DNA from: Chionoecetes opilio
Taxonomy: Eukaryota; Arthropoda; Malacostraca; Decapoda; Majidae
Direction of reading: 5' to 3'
Assembly: GCA_016584305.1 (NCBI GenBank)
Contig: JACEEZ010020299.1
Span: forward strand, 223,399 to 287,398
Length of the DNA: 64,000 nucleotides
The notes beneath the pieces were generated by a model. That model was not told the DNA's origin. It saw only the letters and a list, made by a program, of their open reading frames with translations, and searched no databases. Within the stretch, counting starts at the first letter, position 1, and each line of letters begins with the position of its first letter. This document shows, piece by piece, positions 55,737-64,000 of the stretch. A program made the position numbers and the translations under genes.

Positions 55737-56510
55737 AGCTGTGATGAAAGCGTGAGTCATAAGCTGGATAAAAGCGTGAGTCACAAGCAGTGTTACTATT
55801 AACCTATGATTTTTCTCAACAGTGACCAGCAAGCCGTTCTGCTAGTTAAGCCTTGACTGCTTTTCTAGTGGGGGAGACGAAACGTTCAGTCCCCCCTTGC
55901 CTCTTCAGTGGCAAGTCTGTAGTGATGCTAACATTCGTAATATATGGCGCCTGGCGACATTATTGTAGTGGCGACTATAGTGTTATTGACGGTACAGCCC
56001 AACACGATAATATATTCTGTCGTAAGAGAGTCACTGATCGTTTATATACAAGGCCAGTATCCTTATAGAGAAGGAGATCGTTTATTCACAAGGCCAGTAT
56101 CTTTATAGAAAAGGAATGACCGGCATATTCCCGTTTTCTGGAAGAGTATGTGGCGTTTACTCTTGAACACGTCAGGTTAGGTTACGTTAGGTTACGGATA
56201 GGATAGGTAAGGTTAACCTTCAGTTAATGACGTAACTGTGCGTGGGAATCACAATGAGGGTATTTTTGAGACAATCCTATGGTTAGTTTCGGAGCTACAG
56301 CCAAGCGTCTTCACTCGGAAACCACAGACTCCCATAGAGAACGGGAATATGCTGCCTGCTCAGGTAAGGTGACGCGGCTCCACCCGGGACGCGGGCACCA
56401 AGGGAGGACCTGCTAATGGGGGTAATGGGGGGGACCCCCAATACCGCGCTGGGTTAATGAAAGAGTGCCATGGATGTCCTGTCATCATACACTGAGAAGA
56501 CTATACTCGC
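55737..56510. other. No gene recognised
   Basis: Contains short direct repeats (GCGTGAGTCA at about 55749 and 55775; AAGGCCAGTATC at about 56050 and 56089). Nothing else is supported. Confidence 0.4.
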
Positions 56511-56514
56511 CGCT

Positions 56515-56707
56515 CGTTAAGTTGGCGAAAATAGGACCCCTTCACTCCTCCCTTCCGAACGCACGGGATTGGCTGAGGTGTTGGGTGTTGGGTGAGAATG
56601 CCTTACTCCAAGCTCCGCCCTAAAGCCCCAACACCCAACACCTCAGCCAATCCCGTGCGTTCGGAAAGGGGGAGTGAGAGGGCCCAGTTTTCGCCAACTT
56701 AACGTGA
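56515..56707. repeat. Foldback with about 78-bp arms
   Basis: CGTTAAGTTGGCGAAAATAG at the left mirrors CAGTTTTCGCCAACTTAACG at the right. The arms include GAACGCACGGGATTGGCTGA and its mirror, with about 35 bases between them. A small number of mismatches are scattered in the arms. Confidence 0.9.
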
Positions 56708-56804
56708 GGCGACTATACTATTACATTACACAACAGAATATTATAAGGTTAGGATACAAGCGTGGAGGCAATGTTCACAGTAGGAACATTCGAGCATGAA
56801 TTTG

Positions 56805-57075
56805 ATCAATAAAACGGATATATGAACAAAGAAACGTATATTTGAGCAGAAAAGCGGATGTACGAGCAAAACAATGAAAAATTAAGCAAAATAAAAGCAA
56901 GTATATACGTAAATAAAAAACGGATATTAGAAGAAAAACCCGTATTAACAAAGAGAAAGGCGCATATTTGAAGTTAAATGCGTATAATCTAAACAGGAAA
57001 GAGTATGTTTGAGAGAAAAGGCTTATATTTGAAAACCAAAGCGTACATATGAACCAAAATGTTTACAATGGTGCA
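56805..57075. repeat. Degenerate 27-30-bp repeat array
   Basis: Variants of AAAGCG(G/T)ATATTTGA(G/A)CA recur about nine times with drift in spacing and sequence. Confidence 0.6.
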
Positions 57076-57289
57076 AAAAACCGTAAACTTGTCAATTCAG
57101 GGGAAGACGTCGATATAAGATCAGATAAATGATGACAAATGAAGAATGATGCCATGATAAGAGACTTTGTTGACACTGTTTGTTGTTGGCGACGGCGGGG
57201 ACAATTATACGGTAAGGAAGAGGCGGAGAGTATTTAAGGATGAGGAGGCGGTGGGATGGAGGATAAGCGGCTTAGTGAGGTGAAGGAGG

Positions 57290-57415
57290 GCAGGGAGGAT
57301 GAACACACGGAGGAGAAAAGCCGATAAGCTGTGAGTGAGAAGAGGAGGAGGAGGAAGAGGGACAAAACTATGAGCCTACCAGATGATAAGAGATCGGCAG
57401 GCTGAGAGAGCGAGA
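57290..57415. repeat. GA/GGA-rich low-complexity tract
   Basis: Purine-rich GAGGAGGAGG words, with no coding signal. Confidence 0.6.
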
Positions 57416-57553
57416 TAGGCTGAGGAACATGCGGGTTTCTTCAGCCACTAGACGATGGATTTACAGTTGCTCTTTGGATGGACTTGAACTCAGGACCTTG
57501 TGCTCACCTATCAGGCTCTTGTCGATCGCGTTAAAGATGACCGAAAAAGTTGC

Positions 57554-57624
57554 CCCCGGCAGGATTCAAACTCGGGACATCGAACTCACCACTCCAAGAC
57601 GCTAACCACTCGGTCACCGCCTCC
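57554..57624 (-). mobile_element. tRNA(Leu/Ser)-like SINE head
   Basis: On the minus strand: GGTGACCGAGTGGTTAGCGT (A box in a class-II D-arm), a stretch with a long variable region, and CCCGAGTTTGAATCCTGCC (B box). The acceptor ends do not match perfectly, and the element runs into TATATA and (GT)n sequence, as SINEs in this window do. Confidence 0.6.
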
Positions 57625-57828
57625 CCCGTACATACAACTATACTATATGTATATATATATATATATTGTTGTATAAGTTTTGGTGTGTGTGAGTCTGTCT
57701 GTGTGTGTGTGTGTGTGAGGGACAAAAACGAAATGCAAATTACCGAGCAAAACTAAATGATACCATGTTAAATCACATTACGAGGACAAATATAAGTCAC
57801 GCGCCACCCCCCCTCCCCTTCCTCACCT

Positions 57829-57942
57829 CCTCTACCCTCCCTTCCTTCCCTCTCTCCTCCTCTACCCTCCCTTCCTTCCCTCTCTCCTCCTCTACCCTCC
57901 CTTCCTTCCCTCCCTCTCTCCTCTACCCTCCCTTCCTTCCCT
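57829..57942. repeat. Pyrimidine minisatellite of about 29 bp, four units
   Basis: CCTCTACCCTCCCTTCCTTC followed by CCTCTCT, repeated four times. Confidence 0.9.
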
Positions 57943-58277
57943 GTACATAAAACGCGCTGTCGCAAACCGCATTTCACACACACACACCCTCACACTTCTC
58001 ATGGCGGCTGTGAGGAGGTTGAGCGAGGCTGTCAGTGTCACGCCCCTGCCTCACCCCATGAAGAGACGCCCACTCGAGGTCCTCACACACAAGACAGGAG
58101 CGCGTGTGAAAGCCTCGTGTGGGTAGGCACTTCAAAGGTGAGCCACGCGTGTGTGAGCAGCGGGATGCCAGCAGGGGGCGGGTCGTCTACTGTCTCAAGG
58201 CAAAGGTGTCAGGGAATAACATGAAGACTGGCGGGAAATTAGCGACACACGGCGAGGCTGGCTGGCGAACAATGGCT

Positions 58278-58284
58278 GTGTGTC

Positions 58285-58323
<39 letters not shown>
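58278..58323. repeat. (GT)n microsatellite
   Basis: GTGTGT run immediately beside the SINE end, as expected of its (AC)n tail read in reverse. Confidence 0.95.
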
Positions 58324-58325
<2 letters not shown>

Positions 58326-58622
58326 TCATCTAGTTGTATTCATCTAGTTGTATTTTACAGGGCCAGAGCAACGCTCGTATGGCCCCGTCTTCATATCAAC
58401 ATTTTTATCATTCATCCTTAGTGGTTAGTGTTGGCCGAAGCCACCACCCCGGGAGGGGGGTCACAAACCCCCGACTGACACCCGGTACCCATTTACTGCT
58501 GGGTGGACAGGGACTGGGGCTTTAAGGAAACAGCCCATATGTTTCCGCTCCGCCCGGGGATCGAACCCGGGACTTCTCGGTTGTGAACCGAGCATGCTAA
58601 CTACTACACTACGGAGTACCCT
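58324..58622 (-). mobile_element. tRNA-derived SINE, most complete copy
   Basis: The minus-strand head at 58545-58620 folds as a tRNA: D-arm TAGTGTAGTAGTTAGCA, anticodon stem CTCGG/CCGAG with 7-base loop TTCACAA (CAC, valine-type), and T-arm CCCGGGTTCGATCCCCGGG. The body runs through the CCCAGTCCCTGTCCACCCAG region, GGTGGCTTCGGCCAACACTA and GAGCGTTGCTCTGGCC, and ends in a doubled TACAACTAGATGAAT then (AC)n. The two internal pol III boxes are intact. The acceptor arm is poor, so it is not a tRNA gene. Confidence 0.85.
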
Positions 58623-58625
58623 AAT

Positions 58626-58650
58626 ATATGTGTGTGTGTGTGTGTCTGTG

Positions 58651-58686
<36 letters not shown>

Positions 58687-58768
58687 GCTAACCTTCTGTT
58701 CGCTCTCTTGCCATCCATTTGTGGAGCTGTATTTGATGTGGCTTTTCTATATATTAGTTGTACCCTGC

Positions 58769-58802
<34 letters not shown>

Positions 58803-58812
58803 ACACACACAC

Positions 58813-58851
<39 letters not shown>

Positions 58852-58852
58852 T
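58626..58852. repeat. (GT)n, (GTCT)n and (CA)n microsatellites
   Basis: (GT)n at 58627-58650, (TGTC)n at 58651-58686 and (CA)n at 58770-58850. Confidence 0.95.
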
Positions 58853-58871
58853 TACGGATTACCCTCGCCTT

Positions 58872-59550
58872 AAGGGAGTAATGGCCCCAGCATTTGTTGG
58901 GTTGGCAGTGCAGGTGTGACTTTCAAAAAAAATGTACCCGGGGGGGTTTTTTAAGGTTTCTTGTGTTCCCTTAAAAAACAGTTTTTCCACGAAAAGTTAC
59001 ACTCCTATTTTCTGCGGTCACTATATGTATATCGCATAACCTTACTCTGTCTCTTCATCTTTGGACACCGCAGAAAAGTGATGACAACTGTTTAAAAGAC
59101 AAGCCCAAAAATTGTCTACAAATATAAAAGACAGGGGAAAAGTTGAAAAAAACGAGGCTATAAATATTTACACTGTGTATTTCATGCGGGTTTTTCCATA
59201 GAAGATCAAAGTATCCTGGAAATGACACAGGGTTTATCTATGGAACATTCCCCTAAATATGAAGGCATTAATACAAAAGGCAAAAATTTTCCCAAAAAAG
59301 GGGGTAGTAGGTCATTAGAAAATGGTCAAAGAAACTCAAAAACAGGTGGGAAATAGTTTTAGATAAACCCCCTGAGTAGAATTAATAACAGGGGGAGTTT
59401 TTCACCTGAAAAAAAGTAATCATTGGGAAAAATACAACTCCTTTTCGTCGTTCGTGGGGTTTTTTACTGAATTTGCAAGTACAAAATTTCCAGCATTACT
59501 CTTTCAATCTGAACACGCACACACACACTGCAAAAAAACAAAAGTCACTA
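58872..59550 (+). repeat. 3' flank of zinc-finger locus, copy 3
   Basis: Matches 50885-51600 (GGGAGTAATGG, CAGCATTTGTTGGGTTGGCA, AGTTACACTCCTATTT, TATATGTATATCGCATAA). It starts abruptly after the (CA)n tract, so the array itself is missing. Many single-base losses and A or G run gains set it apart from copies 1 and 2. Confidence 0.85.
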
Positions 59551-59785
59551 CAGCTTATACCCAATATACCCAGTGCCTATTTTTGTATCAGTTTAAAGGT
59601 CTATACGTTAACCCCAATATATAAACTGCCTTATTGTATCAGTTTAAAATGTTTTAACAGCTTATACCCAATATTCTCAACACTGCAGTCCCTATTTTGT
59701 ATCGCTTAAAGGGTTTATACAGCTTATAGCCCATATTACTAAACAGTGCATCCAAATTTTGTATCAGTTTAAAGGCTATCGTAGT
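59551..59785 (+). repeat. Degenerate 60-bp repeats, about four units
   Basis: CAGCTTATACCCAATAT, GCCTATTTTTGTATC and related words follow the units at 51604-51900. Confidence 0.8.
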
Positions 59786-60214
59786 GTCAATGGTTCTTAC
59801 TTTAACCACCCCACTGACTATGACTGATGGCTGGACTGACTGTGCGGCACCTAAGCCAATTTGAGCTTTTGGAGGGATAAAATTTTAAACAAAAAAACCA
59901 CTGCATATTTATAATTAGCACGGGTTTTGTACGCATCTCTGAAGTAGAAATTTGAACTTTGGGAAATGATTGAGGTAAGTTTTCCCGTGCTGGGTTTTTT
60001 TGCCTTTTTTGTTGCAAATCACTACCGTAGAAAAACCCGTAAAGTCGCCACCTGCATAAGTCCCCCAGGCCCCATATATTACGAATTATAACCTCATACT
60101 GCTGTCTGTCCCACAAAGATGGTACCTATTTTTTTCATGACTGTAAATCACCGTTCGCGTTTTTTTTTGCTTTGTAGCTGCAATATATGTCAATCAAAAG
60201 GAATGAGGAGAGAA
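59786..60214. other. No gene recognised
   Basis: The 104-codon minus frame at 59802-60116 has no recognisable domain. Confidence 0.35.
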
Positions 60215-60460
60215 TAGAAGAAAGGAAATGAGAAAAAGAGAAGGCAAAAGGGGGAAGAAAGAGAGAAGGGAAGGGAGAGGAGAAAAAAGAGGAAGGGAGG
60301 GAAGAGGGGGAGAGGGAAGGGAAGAGAGAAAAAAGAAAAAAAAGAGGAGGGAGGGAAGAAAAGGGAAAGGGGAGGGAGAGAAGAATAAAGAGAGGGAAGG
60401 GGGGAAGAAGTTTAAAGAAGAAAGGGAGAGAGAGAGAGTAAAGAGAGGGAAGGGGGGGGG
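60215..60460. repeat. Purine-rich (GGAAGAGA) tract
   Basis: About 245 bases of almost only A and G. The Lys/Arg/Glu and Leu/Pro/Ser frames across it are artefacts. Confidence 0.9.
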
Positions 60461-60534
60461 GTTTGACAATTTGCTGGCATGATTTTGTAACAGCGTTTGG
60501 TTTGGCCCCAGAAACCAGGGCGAGAAAAAACATA

Positions 60535-61010
60535 TGTTTTTTTAGCTGTTTTGACAATTTCTAAGGACTAAGGGTACAGGACAGTCACAAGGAAAATTTA
60601 AATACTTGGGCAGTACGGGTTTACAGGAAACCTAAATAAACCCTTAAAAACCCCAAGAAAAGGAAAAATAAAAAACATTTTTAATAAATGGCGTATGAAT
60701 CGGGAAATTTTTGATACTTTTGCCGAAAATCGTGTATTTTAGCTTTTTGCCCCTTTTTCCGGGATTGTGGGCTACAAAAAGGGCACAAAGTAACTGTGCA
60801 CTTGGCACTCAGGTATACAGGAAACCTAAAAAAAACCCTTTAAAAAAACCCTAAAATAAGGGTAAAATAAAAACATTTTTCCTAACATGGCGTATAGAAT
60901 GGAATATTTGATACTTTTTGCCGAAAAGTCGTGTTTTTTAGCTGTTTTGCCCCTTTTTCCCGTGGATTGTCGGTACAGGACAGAGCACTGAGTTGTTAGG
61001 TATCCTCTCT
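60535..61010 (+). repeat. Tandem repeat of about 190 bp, two and a half units
   Basis: ACAGGAAACCTAAA recurs at about 60624 and 60812. Each unit then has ACCCT, GGAAAAATAAAAA-like sequence, ATGGCGTAT, TTGATACTTTTGCCGAAAA and TTTTAGCT-TTTTGCCCC. A partial unit precedes at 60535-60600. Confidence 0.8.
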
Positions 61011-61669
61011 CAGGCATTAAAAGATGGTTTCACATGTTTCAGGTATATAATCTGGCTCTGCTCGATACCTGGTAAATATTGTAAGCTCGTTTGGACCCCC
61101 CCGCTGAAAGGAAACGTATTTAGCCTCCAGACGGCTCCTGGCAAAAGCTTTGTCGTAGCATGTGTCCCCCTTTTACAAATGGGGGCTGTATTTTCTCAGC
61201 GCCAGGAAGCACTGCCGCTTCTAGTATAATTTTTTAAAAATCTTTGGGTCTTCAATCTCCAAACCCAAAAAATATTTGTACAATTTCCGAACTTTTCGTC
61301 GAAAACCCACTCCTTCACCATACTTTTTCTGTTTCTGCCCAAAATTTTTTTTTTGCAACACAGCAGCTATACATCCACAATGCTGTTTCTTGCGTCAGCT
61401 GCTCAGCGGCGCCCTGCCCCCCCGTCGACGTTAAAGCTGACTGGCGCGTGTCGCATGCGCGAGCCTCACATCCTCGTGAGGCTCGCGGATTTTTTAAAAA
61501 GGGCCCACGTAAAAAAATTCGTGGTTCTCGTTGTTTTCATGGGTAAAGGGGGCGCGTCCGCCGTGAGGGAGGGCGGTGAGGTTTAGTGGGAACAAGGGGT
61601 TTTTTAAAACAGTTCCCTCCCTCACGCACCTTATACCCCTAGTCTGGCGGGCCCTTTTAGCACCACCCC
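61011..61669. other. No gene recognised
   Basis: Includes a small perfect inverted repeat at about 61459-61489 (GCGAGCCTCAC / GTGAGGCTCGC around ATCCTC). Opposed frames of 77-114 codons have no recognised motifs. Confidence 0.4.
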
Positions 61670-61806
61670 CGGGATCTTTGTTAATAAAAATAATCTCTCC
61701 TTTCCAGGCTGTTGTATCATACATCTGTTTTTCGGTACACACTGCCGTTCCTTTGTAAACATAAGTTTTTCCCCTCACAACATTTTCCTTCAGTCTTTTT
61801 TTTTTA
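61670..61806 (+). repeat. 5' flank of zinc-finger locus, copy 4
   Basis: GATCTTTGTTAATAAAAATAATCTCTCC followed (after TTTCCAGGCTG) by TTGTATCATACATCTGT matches 48838-48905 and 19545-19600. This includes the probable splice acceptor. Homology then fades. Confidence 0.75.
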
Positions 61807-61808
61807 TA

Positions 61809-62276
61809 CAGTAAACCTCTCGTTTTTCGGACCCTCATATTGGACCTTCTCCTCCTTTTTTTTTTTTTTTTCTTTTCTTTTTTTTTTTTTTTGTAGGGTC
61901 GAAATTCCTAGCTATATATACAATATAATTATTTTTTTTTTTTTTTAGGGGTCAAAATGTCCTAGGTAATTTTATATACATAGATTTTTTTTTTTTTTTT
62001 TTTTTTTTCCAGGGGTCAAAATTTCCTAGCTAAAATACATAAAATTTTTTTTTTTTTTTTTTTGGGGGTCAAATTTTTCCTAGCTTTATACTATACCCCT
62101 GAATTTTTTTTTTAGGGGCAAAATTTCCTACCTAATAATTTTTATATACCTAGATTTTTTTTTTCATTTTTTTTTTTTTTTTTGATACATATCCCCCATA
62201 TATAATCCCCATTATCGGACCTTCCCATCTGGGACCACCCTTCCCCCAATTTAGTCCCAATATGAGAGGTTTTACT
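61809..62276. mobile_element. pogo/Tigger-like MITE with internal tandem repeat
   Basis: CAGTAAACCTCTCGTTTTTC at the left mirrors the right end near TATGAGAGGTTTTACT, and GGACC(T/C)T words are mirrored inside both ends. TA precedes the left end. CAGT(A/T)AAACCTC is the typical pogo/Tigger terminus of the Tc1/mariner superfamily. The interior is five units of about 65 bases, each GGGGTCAAAATTTCCTAGCT followed by an AT patch and a T run (61895-62160). Confidence 0.6.
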
Positions 62277-62900
62277 AAATAAAATTTTCTCACCCATTTC
62301 AAATACTCCCTTAAAAAAAACAGTTGCTTTCCTTCGTCGTTTTTTTCTTTTTTTTCTCCCTTCCTCTTTCTTTTCCTTTCCTCTTCCTCCGGCTTTTTTG
62401 CACCACCTCCCTTCATTTCCGTTTCCTCGGCCTAAGGCCCCCCCGATTCTTGCCCCCATTAATTTTATTTTCCCTTTTTTCCCCCCCCCTTTTTTTAACT
62501 TCTTATTTCTTCTTTTTCTTTCCCTTTTTCCCCCACTTTTTAACATTTTCCTTTTTTCACCCCTTAAGGGACCCTCCCCTTTAAAAGGGGGGAGGGAGGG
62601 AGGGCCCCGGGTGTGGGAGGCAGGGGAAAAGGGGGGGGGGCCCCCGGGGGGGGGTGGGACCGGGCCCTGTTGCGACTGTCACCCCCGGCCGGGTAAACCC
62701 CCGACCCCGGGTCGCTGGGCAGGGGGTTCCCCGGGGGCCGGCCCCCCGGGGTTTGGGGGGGGGGGCGCGGGGAGGCTGTGGGGGGGGACCCGGGGGGCGG
62801 GAACAAGGACATCGCCCAGGGGGGGAGCCAGGGGGAAGGGCAAAAATACAAGGGCTAGGCCACGGACACAAGTGGTAAAAATGTACAAAACCCCTTTCAA
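62277..62900. other. Pyrimidine-rich then very GC-rich low-complexity sequence
   Basis: 62330-62560 is mostly T and C; 62580-62880 is mostly G and C runs. All Pro/Gly/Arg-rich frames here are composition artefacts. Confidence 0.8.
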
Positions 62901-62934
62901 ATTTTGACAAACTTAAAACATTTTAAAATTTAAA

Positions 62935-63640
62935 AAGTTTAGATTGGGGAAAAGATTTTAAAGGCCCAAAAAAAACCCCCCCCGGGGGAATTTTTTTTAG
63001 AGTTGGGGGAAATTAAAAAAATACCCCCAAAACACCCGCCAAGTTGTTTTAAAAAAATTTTTAGGGGGGAAAAATTTTTTTAAAAACCCCCAGCCACCCC
63101 TACCCCGGGGGTTTTAGAAGAAAAGTTGGGGGAAAAAAATGGTTTCCCCCCCAAAACACCCCTACAACCTGGGGTTTAAAATTTTTTTTTAAAAGGGGGG
63201 AAAAAAAAAATTTTTAAAGGGGAACCCCCCCCCCGAACCCATGGTTTTTAAAAATTAAAGTTAGTTGGGAAATTTTAACCCTTTTAAACCCAAAAACCCA
63301 CCCTACAACATGGGTTTGGGAACATGGAAAAAAGGGGGGAAAAGGTTTTTTCCCCCTTTGAATCCCAAAAAACCCAACAAGGGGAAGAATTAGAATTAGG
63401 GGGGAAAAGTTTGCAGGGGGCCCCCCCCCAAAAAAACCCCCAAAAGGGGTTTAAAATTTGAAGGTTTTGAGGTAAAAGATTTTTAAAAAAAATCCCACCC
63501 CCTTGGGAAAAATTTTTTGAACCGAATCCTGGGGGGAAAAATTTTTTTTCCCCCAAACCAACCAAACAATTTTCCCCAATGGGGGGATAAAAATTAAAAT
63601 TTTAAAATTTTTAAAAAGCCAATTCCAACACATAAACCTT
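62935..63640 (+). pseudogene. Zinc-finger array, homopolymer-distorted copy 4
   Basis: Beneath long runs the finger repeat can be traced: TTAGATTGGGGAAAAGATTT for the TTAGAGTGTGGGAAAAGATTT segment, AAAACACCCGCCAAG for AACACACCCTGACAC, and several further TTGGGGGAAA units at about 60-70-base steps (63003, 63065, 63127, 63265). No frame survives. The unit is shorter than 84 bases, as if mixed-base stretches had been dropped. Confidence 0.6.
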
Positions 63641-63649
63641 TTTTTGGTG

Positions 63650-63890
63650 GGTTTTTGGGCAATGTTTTAACCCTGTGTGGAGTTTTTTCTTTCAATTTGG
63701 GGGGGTTTTGGGGGGTTTTGGAAAATGGGTTCCCCCCTTTGTTTTAATATAAAAATTTTTTTTATTAGGGGGATTTAATTTAAAATTTTTTAAATTTTTT
63801 TTTTAAAAAACAGTTTTTCCCCCCGTTAAACCCATTCCTGTGTAAATTTTAAAAATATTGCATAATCCAAATGTTTTAGATTTTTAAATT

Positions 63891-63921
<31 letters not shown>

Positions 63922-63960
63922 ATTTTTAATATAAAAATTTGGCCCCCGGGGAATTAGGGG
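63650..63960 (+). repeat. Distorted 3' flank of zinc-finger locus, copy 4
   Basis: TTTTTGGGCAATG, AAAAAACAGTTTTTCCCCC, CCCATTCCTGTG and TATTGCATAATCC stand in the same order as the words of 50810-51060 (AAAAAACAGTCTTTCC, CTCCTATTTCCTGC, TATCGCATAAACC). Confidence 0.55.
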
Positions 63961-64000
63961 GGAAAGGGGGGAATTTCCCCCGGAGGATTTAGGGCATGTA

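Noticed and set aside
57705..57983. Pro/Ser/Leu and Gly/Arg/Glu frames near 57.8-57.9 kb
   Set aside because: Translation of the four-unit pyrimidine minisatellite.
58545..58620. tRNA-Val (CAC) gene on the minus strand
   Set aside because: The fold is good except for the acceptor arm, and the segment continues into the repeated SINE body; a second damaged copy lies at 21312-21387.
62398..62910. Pro/Gly/Arg-rich frames of up to 169 codons
   Set aside because: Caused by C and G homopolymers; no protein-like composition.

Overview
The window looks like repeat-dense nuclear DNA from an arthropod, most likely a decapod crustacean (inference). The grounds are tRNA-derived SINEs tied to an ACACAC tail, the same 5'-truncated LINE fragment in several places, many AACCT/TTAGG-type pentamer stretches, long (AT)n, (GA)n and (CA)n arrays, and C2H2 zinc-finger arrays with a recurrent SGVKNYE linker. 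There are no operons, rRNA genes or clearly functional tRNA genes. The only long intact reading frame is a zinc-finger array at about 49.06-50.52 kb. Nearly everything else is transposon-derived.

Layout. 0-7.6 kb: SINE and LINE fragments, a partial copy of a 1.3-kb TIR element ('element A'), hairpins, and an 825-bp hAT-like element with 8-bp target duplications. 7.8-9.1 kb: a four-unit palindrome. 9.1-13.7 kb: homopolymer-rich sequence around a GC-rich block with broken open frames. 13.7-15.4 kb: a full element A joined to a non-LTR retrotransposon tail. 17.2-22.5 kb: duplication copy 1 (LINE tail, MITE-1, MITE-2, a broken zinc-finger array split by a SINE). 23.0-26.5 kb: a TTA-flanked PIF/Harbinger-like element with a MADF-like remnant and two head-to-tail element A copies. 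26.9-37.3 kb: a second hAT copy split by about 9.4 kb of satellites, a MITE and AT-rich DNA. 37.4-51.9 kb: duplication copy 2, interrupted by a 9.1-kb block and holding the intact zinc-finger array. 53.4-55.7 kb: a gag-like retrotransposon remnant. 58.9-64 kb: further broken copies of the zinc-finger locus, the last one almost unrecognisable through homopolymer distortion.

How the parts relate. The zinc-finger locus recurs four times (about 19.6-22.5, 48.9-51.9, 58.9-59.8 and 61.7-64 kb). Its 3' flank, polyadenylation signal and 60-bp tandem repeats are conserved to different degrees. Only the second copy keeps a long frame, and even that ends in a 10-bp deletion plus a stop that copy 1 lacks. 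Indels in the other copies sit mostly in homopolymers, so read or assembly error and true pseudogene decay cannot be separated here. The strongest leads are the nested transposon architecture, the palindrome, and the block-duplicated zinc-finger array. No clearly new multigene system was found.
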